NCBI RefSeq assembly: GCF_013334205.1
Contig: NZ_CP054424.1
Location: 3,368,001 to 3,432,000, forward strand
Length of the DNA: 64,000 bases
DNA from: Rhodoferax sp. BAB1
Lineage (GTDB): Bacteria > Pseudomonadota > Gammaproteobacteria > Burkholderiales > Burkholderiaceae_C
Reading direction: 5' to 3'
In this document: piece by piece, positions 29,509 to 39,618 of the stretch
How positions within the stretch are numbered: the first letter of the stretch is position 1
Layout: every line of letters begins with the position of its first letter
The notes under the pieces: model-generated
Database searches by the model: none
What the model was told of the DNA's origin: nothing
Seen by the model: the letters and a program-made list of their open reading frames with translations, nothing else
Made by a program: the position numbers and the translations under genes

Positions 29509-30432
29509 ATGGTGGAGCGCCGGCTCGTGCCCCCTGCCGCCGCCCCCAACGAGGTGGCGGGCGTGGGCATAGGCTGGCGGCATCCGCACTACGGCGAAGT
29601 GCTGGAAGCATTACCGGCACTGGCTTTTCTCGAGGTCCATTCGGAAAATTTTTTCGGCGCCGGTGGCGCCGCGCTGGCTGTGCTCGAACAGGGGCGTGCC
29701 CACTACCCGGTCAGCCTGCACGGGGTTGGCCTGGGGCTGGGCTCGGTGGCCGGGATCGACCCCTGGCACCTGGACCGCCTGGCGGCCCTGGTGCAGCGCA
29801 TCGAGCCCCTGCTGGTCAGTGAGCACGCCTGTTTTGCGCGTGCGCCCCTGGCGGGACCATCCGCGGTCGTGCATGCGGCCGACCTGCTGCCCATTCCCTT
29901 CAGTTCAGAGGCACTCGCTGTGTTGTGCCGCAACGTCCAGCAGGTGCAGGAGCGGTTGCGCCGTCCCTTGCTGGTCGAGAACCTGTCCAGTTACATCCCC
30001 TGTCCGGGACAGGAGATGGACGAAGCGCAGTTTCTGAGTGAACTGGCACGGCGCAGCGGCTGCCGCCTGCTGCTGGACGTGAACAACCTCTATGTCAATG
30101 CACGCAATGCCGCGCTGCGCGGGGAGGGGGTCGAGCCGCTGGCGGCCGTGCGCCGGACCATCGATGCGCTGGACCCGGCCCACGTGGGCGAGATCCACCT
30201 GGCCGGCCATGCCGAGGTGGCAGAAGCCGGCGTGCGAATGGTCATCGACGACCATGGCAGCCGCGTGTGCGAAGAAGTCTGGGCCCTGTATGCCCATGCC
30301 CGCGCGCGGCTGGGCCCGGTGCCCACGCTGATCGAGTGGGACACCGGGGTCCCGGCGCTGTCCGTGCTGCTCGACGAGGCGGCCCGCGCGGCGGCCCTGC
30401 CTATTCCTGCGCCGGAGACAGCATGCGCCTGA
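29509..30432 (+). CDS. bufB: MNIO (DUF692) multinuclear iron oxidative enzyme, BufB
   Basis: This 307-residue TIM-barrel protein has [10 protein letters not shown], the metal His in [32 protein letters not shown] and [10 protein letters not shown], the conserved metal-binding set of DUF692. It would modify cysteines of the preceding DUF2282 precursor using a di- or tri-iron centre and O2. It starts seven bases after the precursor stop and overlaps bufC by ten bases, so the genes form a tight operon. Confidence 0.92.
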   Translation: MVERRLVPPAAAPNEVAGVGIGWRHPHYGEVLEALPALAFLEVHSENFFGAGGAALAVLEQGRAHYPVSLHGVGLGLGSVAGIDPWHLDRLAALVQRIEPLLVSEHACFARAPLAGPSAVVHAADLLPIPFSSEALAVLCRNVQQVQERLRRPLLVENLSSYIPCPGQEMDEAQFLSELARRSGCRLLLDVNNLYVNARNAALRGEGVEPLAAVRRTIDALDPAHVGEIHLAGHAEVAEAGVRMVIDDHGSRVCEEVWALYAHARARLGPVPTLIEWDTGVPALSVLLDEAARAAALPIPAPETACA

Positions 30433-31256
30433 ACGCGCCGTCTGCCGCTCCGACACTGGAGGTTTGGCAACAAACCTTGCTCAGTGCCCTATGGGCGCCG
30501 ACGCACGATGCCGCCCGGGACCTGCTGTCCGGGCACACTGATGCCGCGGGCGCCGACGCCTCCGCCCATCTGTGGCGCGGGCTGGCTGCCTATCGCAGCC
30601 ACGCTGCGGCCCAGGCCACGCGCACCCTGGGTGCCGCCTACCCGGTGCTGGCGCGCCTGCTGGGGGATGAAAACTTCGACGCGCTGGCGCGCAAGCTCTG
30701 GTCTGAGCGGCCACCGCTGCGCGGAGATATCGCCCTGTGGGGCGGTGCGCTGGCGCAGTTGATCGAGCAGTTGCCCGACCTGGCCGCCGCCGAGCCTTAT
30801 CTAGCCGATGTGGCACGCACCGAATGGGCCTTGCACGAAGCCGCCACGGCGGCCGATGCCGAGCCCGATCCACAAAGTTACGCCTTGCTGGCGAGTGTCG
30901 ATCCGGACGATCTGTCGCTGGTGCTCGCGCCCGGCACGGTCTGCCTGGTCAGCCGCTGGCCGGTGGCGACGCTGATCGATGCCCACGCCATTGATCCCCC
31001 CGAGCTTGAGCGGGCGGCCCGGTGCCTGGCTGCTGGTCTGGGCGAAACCGCCCTGGTCTGGCGCCAGGCGTACCGCCCCCTGTTGCGGGTCGCACAGCCC
31101 GGGGAGGCGGCTTTTGTCGCAGCGCTGTTGGCCGGCCAGAGCCTGCACCAGGCGCTGGCTGAGGCGACGGCGTTCGATTTCCAGGCCTGGTTGGCCCCGG
31201 CGGTCCACGAAGGCCTGCTGCTTGGCGTCGTGGCCAACGATGGCCGCGCCGGCTGA
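30423..31256 (+). CDS. bufC: DUF2063 partner protein, BufC
   Basis: This 277-residue protein opens with the DUF2063 N-terminal helical domain ([15 protein letters not shown] and [36 protein letters not shown]). In known systems this partner binds the leader of the precursor and presents it to the MNIO enzyme. The start at 30423 overlaps bufB by ten bases. The C-terminal half is less conserved. Confidence 0.88.
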   Translation: MRLNAPSAAPTLEVWQQTLLSALWAPTHDAARDLLSGHTDAAGADASAHLWRGLAAYRSHAAAQATRTLGAAYPVLARLLGDENFDALARKLWSERPPLRGDIALWGGALAQLIEQLPDLAAAEPYLADVARTEWALHEAATAADAEPDPQSYALLASVDPDDLSLVLAPGTVCLVSRWPVATLIDAHAIDPPELERAARCLAAGLGETALVWRQAYRPLLRVAQPGEAAFVAALLAGQSLHQALAEATAFDFQAWLAPAVHEGLLLGVVANDGRAG

Positions 31257-31290
31257 ACGCTCCATCCACATCTCGCGACAAGGCGACACC

Positions 31291-31788
31291 ATGAAAACGA
31301 CAGTACAAGCGACCTGGCATCTGTTTCTGAGCCTGTGGTCCCGCCTGAGTCGCGGCCTGGCGGCGCTGCAGCCGGCCGCCGCCTTGCTGGCCCGTTATTA
31401 CCTGGCCCAGGTCTTTTTCCTCTCGGGCCTGACCAAGATCCGCGACTGGGAGATCACCCTGGCCCTGTTCGAGGACGAATACCAGGTGCCCTGGCTCTCA
31501 CCACCGCTGGCGGCCGCTCTGGGCACGGCCGGCGAACTGTTGCTGCCGGTGTTGCTGCTGTTTGGCCTGGGCGGGCGCTTCGCCGCCCTGGGCCTGAGCG
31601 TGGTGAACGTGGTCGCCGTGCTCAGCCTGGCCGAAATCGCGCCGGCCGCCCTGCAACAGCACATCCTCTGGGGCGCGCTGTTGGCAGGACTGGCCATCTA
31701 CGGGCCCGGCCGCTGGTCGCTGGAGCAGCGGGTCTGGCCCTGGCTGCTGGAACGCACGGGCAGCCGACCCGCCGGCTTCACCAGTTGA
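31291..31788 (+). CDS. DoxX family membrane protein
   Basis: This 165-residue protein has four transmembrane helices, with ARYYLAQVFFLSGLTKIRDW and AALGTAGELLLPVLLLFGLG, as in DoxX/DoxD proteins. DoxX genes commonly close bufferin operons, where the role is unclear (a quinone- or thiol-linked redox role is possible). Its last 11 bases overlap the convergent amtB 3' end. Confidence 0.88.
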   Translation: MKTTVQATWHLFLSLWSRLSRGLAALQPAAALLARYYLAQVFFLSGLTKIRDWEITLALFEDEYQVPWLSPPLAAALGTAGELLLPVLLLFGLGGRFAALGLSVVNVVAVLSLAEIAPAALQQHILWGALLAGLAIYGPGRWSLEQRVWPWLLERTGSRPAGFTS

Positions 31789-32980
31789 CGTCGCGGTCCG
31801 GCGTGGCGCCGATCTTGTGGATGGAGAGGTCGGCGCCATCGAACTCCTCCTCCTGGCTCAGGCGCAGGCCCATGGTGAGCTTGAGCACACCGTAGACCAC
31901 AAAACCGCCCAGCAGGGCCCACAGCACGCCCAGGCCGGTGCCGATCAGCTGGCCCGTCAGGGTGACACCCCCCAGGCCGCCCAGGGCCTTGCTGCCGAAG
32001 ATGCCGGCGGCGATGCCGCCCCAGGCGCCGCACAGCCCGTGCAGCGGCCAGACACCCAGCACGTCGTCGATCTTCCATTTGTTCTGTGTCAGCGTGAACA
32101 TGAGCACGAAGATGGCACCGGCCACCCCGCCCACCACCAATGCGCCCATGGGGTGCATCAGGTCCGAGCCGGCGCAGACGGCCACCAGACCGGCCAGTGG
32201 CCCGTTGTGCACGAAGCCCGGGTCGTTGCGGCCCAGCGCCAGCGCGGCCAGGGTGCCACCGGCCATGGCCATCAGCGAGTTCACGGCGACCAGGCCGGAG
32301 ATCTTGTCCAGGGTCTGGGCGCTCATGACGTTGAAGCCGAACCAGCCCACCGTCAGGATCCAGGCGCCCAGGGCCAGGAAGGGAATGCTCGAAGGCGGAT
32401 GCGCCGATACGCCGCCGTCCTTGCGGTAGCGGTTGTAACGTGCCCCGAGCAGCAGCACGGCCGGCAGCGCGATCCAGCCACCCACGGCGTGGACCACGAT
32501 GCTGCCTGCGAAGTCATGAAATTCCTCGCCCGTCGTGGCCTTGATCCAGGCCTGCACGCCCAGGCCCTGGTTCCAGACGATGCCTTCGAAGAAGGGGTAG
32601 ACAAAACCGACGATGATGGCGGTGGCGATCAGCTGCGGCCAGAACTTGGCGCGCTCGGCGATGCCGCCCGAGATGATGGCCGGAATGGCCGCGGCGAAGG
32701 TCAGCAGGAAGAAGAACTTCACCAGTTCATAACCATTCTTTGCCACCAGCTGCTCGGCACCGACCAGAAAACTCGTGCCATAGGCCACGCCATAACCGAC
32801 CAGGAAATAGACCACGGTGGAGACCGAGAAGTCCACCAGGATCTTGATCAGGGCATTGACCTGGTTCTTGCGCCGTACGGTGCCCAGCTCCAGGAAGGCA
32901 AAGCCGGCGTGCATGGCCAGGACCATGATGGCGCCGAGCAGGATGAACAGGGCATCAGCGCCCTGCTTTAGTGCGTCCAT
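31778..32980 (-). CDS. amtB: Ammonium transporter AmtB
   Basis: This 400-residue protein has 11 predicted helices. It contains the AmtB core motifs DFAGSIVVHAVGGWIALPA with the pore His, GWFGFNVMSAQTL and the second pore His in PLHGLCGAWGG. There is no obvious signal peptide, unlike E. coli AmtB. It conducts ammonium/ammonia across the inner membrane. No glnK lies upstream in the window. The start at 32980 (MDALKQGADALFILLG) sets the first helix at the N-terminus. Confidence 0.93.
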   Translation of the reverse strand: MDALKQGADALFILLGAIMVLAMHAGFAFLELGTVRRKNQVNALIKILVDFSVSTVVYFLVGYGVAYGTSFLVGAEQLVAKNGYELVKFFFLLTFAAAIPAIISGGIAERAKFWPQLIATAIIVGFVYPFFEGIVWNQGLGVQAWIKATTGEEFHDFAGSIVVHAVGGWIALPAVLLLGARYNRYRKDGGVSAHPPSSIPFLALGAWILTVGWFGFNVMSAQTLDKISGLVAVNSLMAMAGGTLAALALGRNDPGFVHNGPLAGLVAVCAGSDLMHPMGALVVGGVAGAIFVLMFTLTQNKWKIDDVLGVWPLHGLCGAWGGIAAGIFGSKALGGLGGVTLTGQLIGTGLGVLWALLGGFVVYGVLKLTMGLRLSQEEEFDGADLSIHKIGATPDRDVNW

Positions 32981-33692
32981 TGTGAGATCTCCGAAAAAAT
33001 GCTTTTGTCTGGTGCAAAAACCAGAATTTTTAAGAAATGCACCAATGACAAGCAAAATCCAGGCCAAACTGCCCCATGGGGGTGCTGGCTACGCACCAAG
33101 GCGGGATGAGAGGTGGAGGTATCAAAATATGCTGCCTGCTTTTCTGAAGTTGGCGCCTGCAATTTCCAAGGTTGACGCGGTTTTCCATTGCATATACGAA
33201 AAAGGGGCTTTCGGCCGTGGGAGTGGCGTTGAAGCCATCGGATCGATCTCCAAGGGGATCGAAGCAATCGGGGTAGTTTTGCTACTGAGGGCCTACCAAG
33301 GGCAATTGGACCCACTCGGTTGGAGGCTTCTGAGACTAGGAAGCTTTTCCCATGCCAGGGGACGACCCGTTGCAGTAGGTCGCACATATAACTTGAACGA
33401 CTGCTAGGCAGCGATTTCTGCCTGTCACTTCGGAATCCTGACCGTCCAGTTGCGACCGCATAGCGGCCCCTCAGTGCTCAAAGGAGCGGCTCCTCGACGC
33501 TAGAGCTTTCAGCAGAACGCTGCATCTTCGCGGCGATAGACGGAGACAGTTTGTTGGTCTCGTTGTAGTCCGCAAGCGCAGGCTCATCAACAGAAGACAG
33601 GCTCTGGCGATGGTTGGGCTTCGAATCCCCCTGGGTATCGAGGAGGCTAGTTGTGTACGAGGATCTGCCGACGACTCTGGGCTTGCCGCGAA
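32981..33692. other. 712-bp gap without a confident gene; AT-richer, likely island boundary
   Basis: This stretch is less GC-rich than its surroundings and lacks the strong codon pattern of neighbouring genes. It holds the amtB promoter at its left end. Two weak open frames occur: 33129-33407 (+) and 33478-33696 (-). Neither resembles a family I know. It separates chromosomal amtB from the metal-resistance genes and may be decayed mobile-element DNA. Confidence 0.5.
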
Positions 33693-33696
33693 TCAA
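33478..33696 (-). CDS. Short unrecognised reading frame, possibly a remnant
   Basis: The 72-codon frame ends with an acidic Ser/Glu-rich tail (IAAKMQRSAESSSVEEPLL). Its start overlaps the cadR 3' end by four bases. No family is recognised and no good ribosome-binding site is visible. It could be the tail of a truncated gene brought in with the island. I would not assign a function. Confidence 0.25.
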   Translation of the reverse strand: MIRGKPRVVGRSSYTTSLLDTQGDSKPNHRQSLSSVDEPALADYNETNKLSPSIAAKMQRSAESSSVEEPLL

Positions 33697-34163
33697 TCTC
33701 TTCCCGCAACAGAAAGGTGAGATTTGCGGACGTGACTCTTTGAAGAATCTCTCGAATCTTTATCGTTGGTCGGCCGAGACAACTCACCGAGAATTCCACA
33801 GCTTGCGGCAAGCTGAGCATCGCAGCAACGCTCGCGCAGGCTCTTGAGCTGTTTCTCCAGAGCACGCAGCTCCCGGATCCGGTCAGCCACATGACCGATG
33901 TGCGCATCTAGTAGTGCATTCACGTCACCGCAGTCCGCTGCGGGGTCGTCCTTGAAGCGCAGCAGCTGCCGAATTTCATCCAGCGTCATGTCCAGACTGC
34001 GGCAATGGCGGATGAAGGCCAGCCGTTCGGCATGGACCTCACCATAGATTCTGTAGTTGCTTTCTGTGCGCTCCGGCTCGGGGAGCAGACCTTCATGCTC
34101 GTAGTACCGGATGGTCTCGACCTGGGTCTGGGTCCGTTTGGACAGATCACCGATCTTCATCAT
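33693..34163 (-). CDS. cadR: Cd(II)/Pb(II)-responsive MerR-family regulator CadR
   Basis: This 156-residue protein has a MerR winged helix (MKIGDLSKRTQTQVETIRYYEHE) and a dimer helix, with cysteines placed as in CadR/PbrR: one in DPAADCGDVN, a CC pair after the helix and SCGILGELS. These bind Cd(II) or Pb(II). GGGAG sits six bases before the ATG at 34163; a second ATG follows at once. It lies downstream of ynfA on the minus strand, divergent from cadA. Confidence 0.93.
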   Translation of the reverse strand: MMKIGDLSKRTQTQVETIRYYEHEGLLPEPERTESNYRIYGEVHAERLAFIRHCRSLDMTLDEIRQLLRFKDDPAADCGDVNALLDAHIGHVADRIRELRALEKQLKSLRERCCDAQLAASCGILGELSRPTNDKDSRDSSKSHVRKSHLSVAGRD

Positions 34164-34177
34164 GCACGTCTCCCGGG

Positions 34178-34519
34178 TCAGGCTGCAACCGTTAGAGGCT
34201 GGAAAGCAATCAGGGCCATACCCAGCAGGCAGATAGCGCCGCCCAAAATATCCCAACGGGTGGGCGCGACACCATCCACACGCCAGAGCCAAAGCAGCGC
34301 CACCACTACATAGACACCGCCATAGGCCGCATAGGTACGACCAGCGGCCTGCGGGTGCAGGGTCAGCAGCCAGGCAAAAAATGCCAAGGCCAGCGCCGCT
34401 GGCAGCAGCAGCCATGGGGTGCGTCCCTGGACCAGCACCAACCAGGGCAGGTAGCAGCCGACAATCTCCGCCACGGCGGTGAGGACGAACAGAACTGAGG
34501 CGCGCAGGGTTTCAAGCAT
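34178..34519 (-). CDS. YnfA family (UPF0060) membrane protein
   Basis: This 113-residue protein has four transmembrane helices ([35 protein letters not shown]), matching the YnfA family, which is related to small multidrug resistance transporters. It lies between cadA and cadR and is read with cadR. Accessory transport in the cad locus is a guess from position. Confidence 0.88.
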   Translation of the reverse strand: MLETLRASVLFVLTAVAEIVGCYLPWLVLVQGRTPWLLLPAALALAFFAWLLTLHPQAAGRTYAAYGGVYVVVALLWLWRVDGVAPTRWDILGGAICLLGMALIAFQPLTVAA

Positions 34520-34561
34520 GGCAAGGCGGATAGGGTGTCAGGGTTATTGCATCTTAGCGGC

Positions 34562-34592
34562 TTGACTCTATAGCCGCTACAGGGTTTCTAAT
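34562..34592 (+). promoter_or_regulatory. CadR-regulated promoter of cadA
   Basis: TTGACT (34562-34567) and TCTAAT (34587-34592) are 19 bp apart. The spacer holds an imperfect dyad, ACTCTATAG-CCG-CTACAGGGT (34565-34585), like known cadA/pbrA operators. CadR should bind here and realign the promoter when it binds Cd or Pb. Confidence 0.8.
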
Positions 34593-34613
34593 TCCGTTCA
34601 ACAAGGAGTAGAA

Positions 34614-36817
<2,204 letters not shown>

Positions 36818-36821
<4 letters not shown>

Positions 36822-37312
36822 ACTTCATGCCAATCTCAAACTGGCGCTGGCATGGTCTGGCCTTATCTGCAGCGCTACTGGATCAGGCAAGCAAAAGTCT
36901 GATAGACGGAATGCTGACGCTTGGTGAGCAGGTTCCTGTCAGCTCGTTTTTCAATCTGGTTTATGTACTGAATCCCGGTGCAGCCTTCAGCTTCCTGGCT
37001 GATGCCGGAGGCTGGCAGCGTTACTTTTTCATCGTTCTGGCGCTGTTTGTGTCTGGCTGGCTGGCGTTCTTGGTAAAAACGCCACGTCCGCGTTACGAGG
37101 CACTGGGCCTGAGTCTGATACTTGGCGGGGCCGTCGGTAATGTGATGGACCGCATGATCACGGGGAAGGTCGTGGACTTTCTTGATTTCCATTGGAATGG
37201 AATGCACTGGCCTGCATTCAACTTCGGCGACGTGTTCATCAGTATTGGCGTAGCGTTGCTACTCTGGACGACTTTCCGAGAAAGCCCCTTACAAACTGAG
37301 CCAAAACATTAA
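36818..37312 (+). CDS. lspA: Signal peptidase II, accessory copy in the cad operon
   Basis: This 164-residue protein has four helices and both catalytic aspartate motifs, GNVMDR and FNFGDVFIS. LspA cleaves lipoprotein signal peptides. A copy linked to a Cd/Pb ATPase is typical of pbr/cad resistance loci (compare PbrC), where it is thought to help periplasmic lead handling. The ATGA overlap with cadA shows coupling. The host should have its own lspA elsewhere. Confidence 0.92.
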
Positions 37313-37412
37313 TGTCTTGATTGCGGAGCGAAGATCATTGCCCATAAGAGTTTCGTAAGCGTTCGGTCATTACATCCTGACCTAGGCTGGCCATATGCAA
37401 CCTAGCGAACGA

Positions 37413-37640
37413 TCAATCCGTGGGCTTGCAGCAACTGGATTCACCGCCGACCTGGATCGGGGGGCACGGCACTGATCCGAACGAGCAGAACACGCAGCAG
37501 TCACCCGCCTTCGGGCGTAAGACAGCGTGACATTCTGCGCATTCATAGAACCACTGGCAGGCGTCGGTGGGCATTTCTTCGGTTTTCACATGGCCGCATT
37601 CGGGGCAGGTGAGGACAGATTGCAGGATTACGTCGGTCAT
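37413..37640 (-). CDS. GDCCVFCSFG-type Cys-rich protein of mer loci
   Basis: This 75-residue soluble protein has two zinc-ribbon-like CxxC pairs (TCPECG, ECAECH), then GDCCVFCSFGSVPCPPIQ and a terminal CC. Proteins with this GDCC motif commonly sit beside merT/merP in proteobacterial mercury loci. Its ten or so cysteines suggest metal binding; no biochemical role is known to me. The start overlaps merP by four bases. Confidence 0.85.
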   Translation of the reverse strand: MTDVILQSVLTCPECGHVKTEEMPTDACQWFYECAECHAVLRPKAGDCCVFCSFGSVPCPPIQVGGESSCCKPTD

Positions 37641-37921
37641 GGATTTACAGACACGAGGGTTGATGGGAACCCGGCGTTCTTGATTGCGCTGGTCAGGGCG
37701 TCCACTGTGACCCTGGCACCGTCAAACACCACTGTGGTCTCCCGCTTGGTCAGATTGGACTTGACATCGATGACCCCATCGACTCGTGTCAAAGCCTTCT
37801 TGACAGTGAACGGGCAAGTCGGGCACGTCATCCCTGGAACCGAGAGAACCGCACTTTTCTGGGTGGCCCAACTGGGCCCCACAAGCAGCATCATTGCTCC
37901 TGTAATGATCCATCGCTTCAT
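37637..37921 (-). CDS. merP: Periplasmic mercury-binding protein MerP
   Basis: This 94-residue protein has a signal peptide (residues 1-19) and one HMA fold with GMTCPTCPFTVKKAL, the Hg(II)-binding cysteine pair. It passes Hg(II) to MerT. It lies 15 bases after merT and overlaps the Cys-rich gene. Confidence 0.95.
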   Translation of the reverse strand: MKRWIITGAMMLLVGPSWATQKSAVLSVPGMTCPTCPFTVKKALTRVDGVIDVKSNLTKRETTVVFDGARVTVDALTSAIKNAGFPSTLVSVNP

Positions 37922-37936
37922 CGTAGAACCTCTCTG

Positions 37937-38311
37937 TCAGTAGAACCAGTGAGCAATCCAGGGAGCTACCAGCGATGTGCCCAGCAGTAGCACTACCAGA
38001 GCAAACAGCACCTTGTAGGACCGATTGACTAGGGGGTGCTCACAGACCTGACCCACCTCGCATGCTGCCGCCGGACGCCATATCCGGCGTGCTGCAAACA
38101 CTAATGCAATCGCTGCTACACCAACGAACAGCGGCTGATAGGGTTCAAGCACTGTCAGAGAGCCGATCCAGGCCCCGGAGATACCCAGCATGATCAGCAC
38201 CAAGGGACCCAGGCAGCAGGCCGACGCAAGTAGCGCCGACACACCGCCAGCGATCAGGGCCTTGCCGCCACCAGTTGCCTGGTCCGGGTTATCGGTAGAA
38301 CTTGTTGACAT
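37937..38311 (-). CDS. merT: Mercuric transport protein MerT
   Basis: This 124-residue protein has three transmembrane helices, the vicinal cysteine pair in ASACCLGPL of helix 1 and the cytoplasmic loop cysteines in [13 protein letters not shown]. It takes Hg(II) from MerP and moves it inward, normally to MerA. Here no merA follows. It is the first gene of the divergent mer operon under a canonical MerR operator. Confidence 0.95.
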   Translation of the reverse strand: MSTSSTDNPDQATGGGKALIAGGVSALLASACCLGPLVLIMLGISGAWIGSLTVLEPYQPLFVGVAAIALVFAARRIWRPAAACEVGQVCEHPLVNRSYKVLFALVVLLLGTSLVAPWIAHWFY

Positions 38312-38317
38312 GGGATA

Positions 38318-38348
38318 AGCTTACTTCCGTACCAAAGTACAGAGTCAA
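38318..38348 (-). promoter_or_regulatory. MerR operator/promoter of merTP
   Basis: On the minus strand TTGACT (38348-38343) and TAAGCT (38323-38318) are 19 bp apart around the dyad GTAC-TTTG-GTAC with the flanking CGGAAGTAAG, closely matching the Tn21/Tn501 mer operator. It lies between merT and the divergent merR. Confidence 0.88.
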
Positions 38349-38353
38349 GCATC

Positions 38354-38797
38354 ATGAGCAATACCCCTTCACATTCACTGAATGACCCTGGCATGACCAT
38401 TGGGGACCTCGCCAAGGTGGCCGGTGTCAATGTCGAGACCATACGGTTCTATCAGCGCAAGGGACTGATGCCGGAGCCAGATCGACCTGTGGGCAGCATT
38501 CGACGTTATGGCCCGACCAACCAGTCGCGACTCAACTTCATCAAGGCAGCGAAGCGGCTGGGCTTCAGCTTGGACGAGACCGCGCAGTTGCTTCAACTTG
38601 AGGATGGGGCGAGTTGTGCTCAAGCCCGGGTGAAGGCGGAGGTAAAGCTGGCCGAAGTCAGGCTCAAGCTCGCGGATCTTCAGCGGATGGAAGCCGCGCT
38701 CTCCGGGTTGATTCTTCTATGCGGCGCTGGCAAACGAAACGTTCGTTGTCCGCTTATCGCCGCCATGGAGAGACACCAAGTCCCACTACCCACATGA
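38354..38797 (+). CDS. merR: Mercuric resistance regulator MerR
   Basis: This 147-residue protein has a winged helix ([20 protein letters not shown]), a dimer helix and all three Hg(II) ligands: the Cys of DGASCAQA (Cys82 equivalent) and the [10 protein letters not shown] pair (Cys117 and Cys126 equivalents). The intact triad means it should respond to mercury. It is divergent from merT with a 42-bp gap holding the operator. Confidence 0.95.
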   Translation: MSNTPSHSLNDPGMTIGDLAKVAGVNVETIRFYQRKGLMPEPDRPVGSIRRYGPTNQSRLNFIKAAKRLGFSLDETAQLLQLEDGASCAQARVKAEVKLAEVRLKLADLQRMEAALSGLILLCGAGKRNVRCPLIAAMERHQVPLPT

Positions 38798-39136
38798 GAG
38801 CTTCCAGCGGTGCGGCAGGAACTCGCCGATAGGCTGTTGGGCCAGGCGGGCAACCTAGCGGACACGCCGGTGTCATGGCGCGGAACCGACACCTACATCC
38901 AGAGCGAAGGCATCACCAGGACCTGGGCGTCTATGAAAACCCGGATGCGTTCTATCGCGAGCATGGCACCAACGTCACGGGTTGGAAGAAGTGGTTCTTC
39001 ATCAACGTCATCCGGCTTCAGATGAACCGCAATGTTGTCCGGGTGCGCTCCAAACTCAAGCGGCCTGCTTCTGCGTTTTCCCCTGACCGCAAAGGGTCTG
39101 TTCAAGGTTTCGGCCAGGCCCGCTAGAATGCCGTCC
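38798..39136. other. Gap between merR and czcI with no confident gene
   Basis: Two overlapping short frames read to the right (38810-39025 and 38875-39126), and segments such as YENPDAFYREHGTNVTGWKKW and RQELADRLLGQAGNLADTPVSW look protein-like but are split across frames. The best guess is a decayed gene with a frameshift. I do not recognise the family. No promoter is obvious. Confidence 0.4.
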
Positions 39137-39490
39137 ATGCGCCGCTGGCTCCCCATCCTTCTGCTGGCACTGCTCCCATTGCAACTCAGCTGGGCAGCAG
39201 TGAGCACGTATTGCCAGCATGAGGCCGATGCAGCAGCCCAACATTTTGGCCATCACGAGCATCAGCACCACGCGGACAAGAAGGCCGAAGACGACACCAG
39301 TACCAAGACCCTCGGCGCCGTCGATGCCGATTGCCCGGTTTGTCACGCAGGCTGTGCCACCGCCTTGCACGCATCTACCATCGTGCCGGTGCTGTACTCG
39401 GCGGCCGACGTGAACACCCGCGAGCGCTTCCTGCTTTCTTCTCCGCATCCCACCCTGCCTGAACGGCCCAACTGGGCCTACCTCGCCTGA
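39137..39490 (+). CDS. czcI: CzcI-like periplasmic protein
   Basis: This 117-residue protein starts MRRWLPILLLALLPLQLSWA, a signal peptide, then YCQHEADAAAQHFGHHEHQHH and CPVCHAGCATALH. A CQHE motif followed by a His-rich stretch and a CPVCHxxC motif is the pattern of CzcI, encoded before czcC in Cupriavidus and thought to modulate induction. An in-frame ATG at 39128 is possible. The stop codon lies in the loop of a 12-bp hairpin. Confidence 0.8.
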   Translation: MRRWLPILLLALLPLQLSWAAVSTYCQHEADAAAQHFGHHEHQHHADKKAEDDTSTKTLGAVDADCPVCHAGCATALHASTIVPVLYSAADVNTRERFLLSSPHPTLPERPNWAYLA

Positions 39491-39504
39491 TCGGCGAGGT
39501 AGGC
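39476..39504 (+). promoter_or_regulatory. 12-bp perfect hairpin spanning the czcI stop codon
   Basis: GCCTACCTCGCC pairs with GGCGAGGTAGGC around the loop TGATC, and the TGA in that loop is the czcI stop. No T run follows. It may limit read-through into czcC or protect a processed 3' end. Confidence 0.55.
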
Positions 39505-39618
39505 ACTTCTGCCCCCTCTCTGACCCGGCGCATCGCTGATGCGCTTGGTCTGTCCGTAGCGATCCCAGGATCGCACCTCGCCGATTCCCCAGATGTCTTT
39601 CACACATTGGAGAATCGC

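Noticed and set aside
33001..33060. NtrC or sigma-54 promoter for amtB
   Set aside because: GGTGCA and TGCACC half-sites are present but with wrong orientation and spacing, and no clear -24/-12 element was found.
33478..33696. An integrase or transposase fragment at the island edge
   Set aside because: No catalytic motif or similarity could be recognised; the frame is kept only as unrecognised.
37413..38311. MerC or MerF as alternative calls for the mer membrane genes
   Set aside because: The 124-residue protein has three helices and the MerT-type CC and loop cysteines, and the 94-residue protein has a signal peptide and GMTCPTC, so MerT and MerP fit better.
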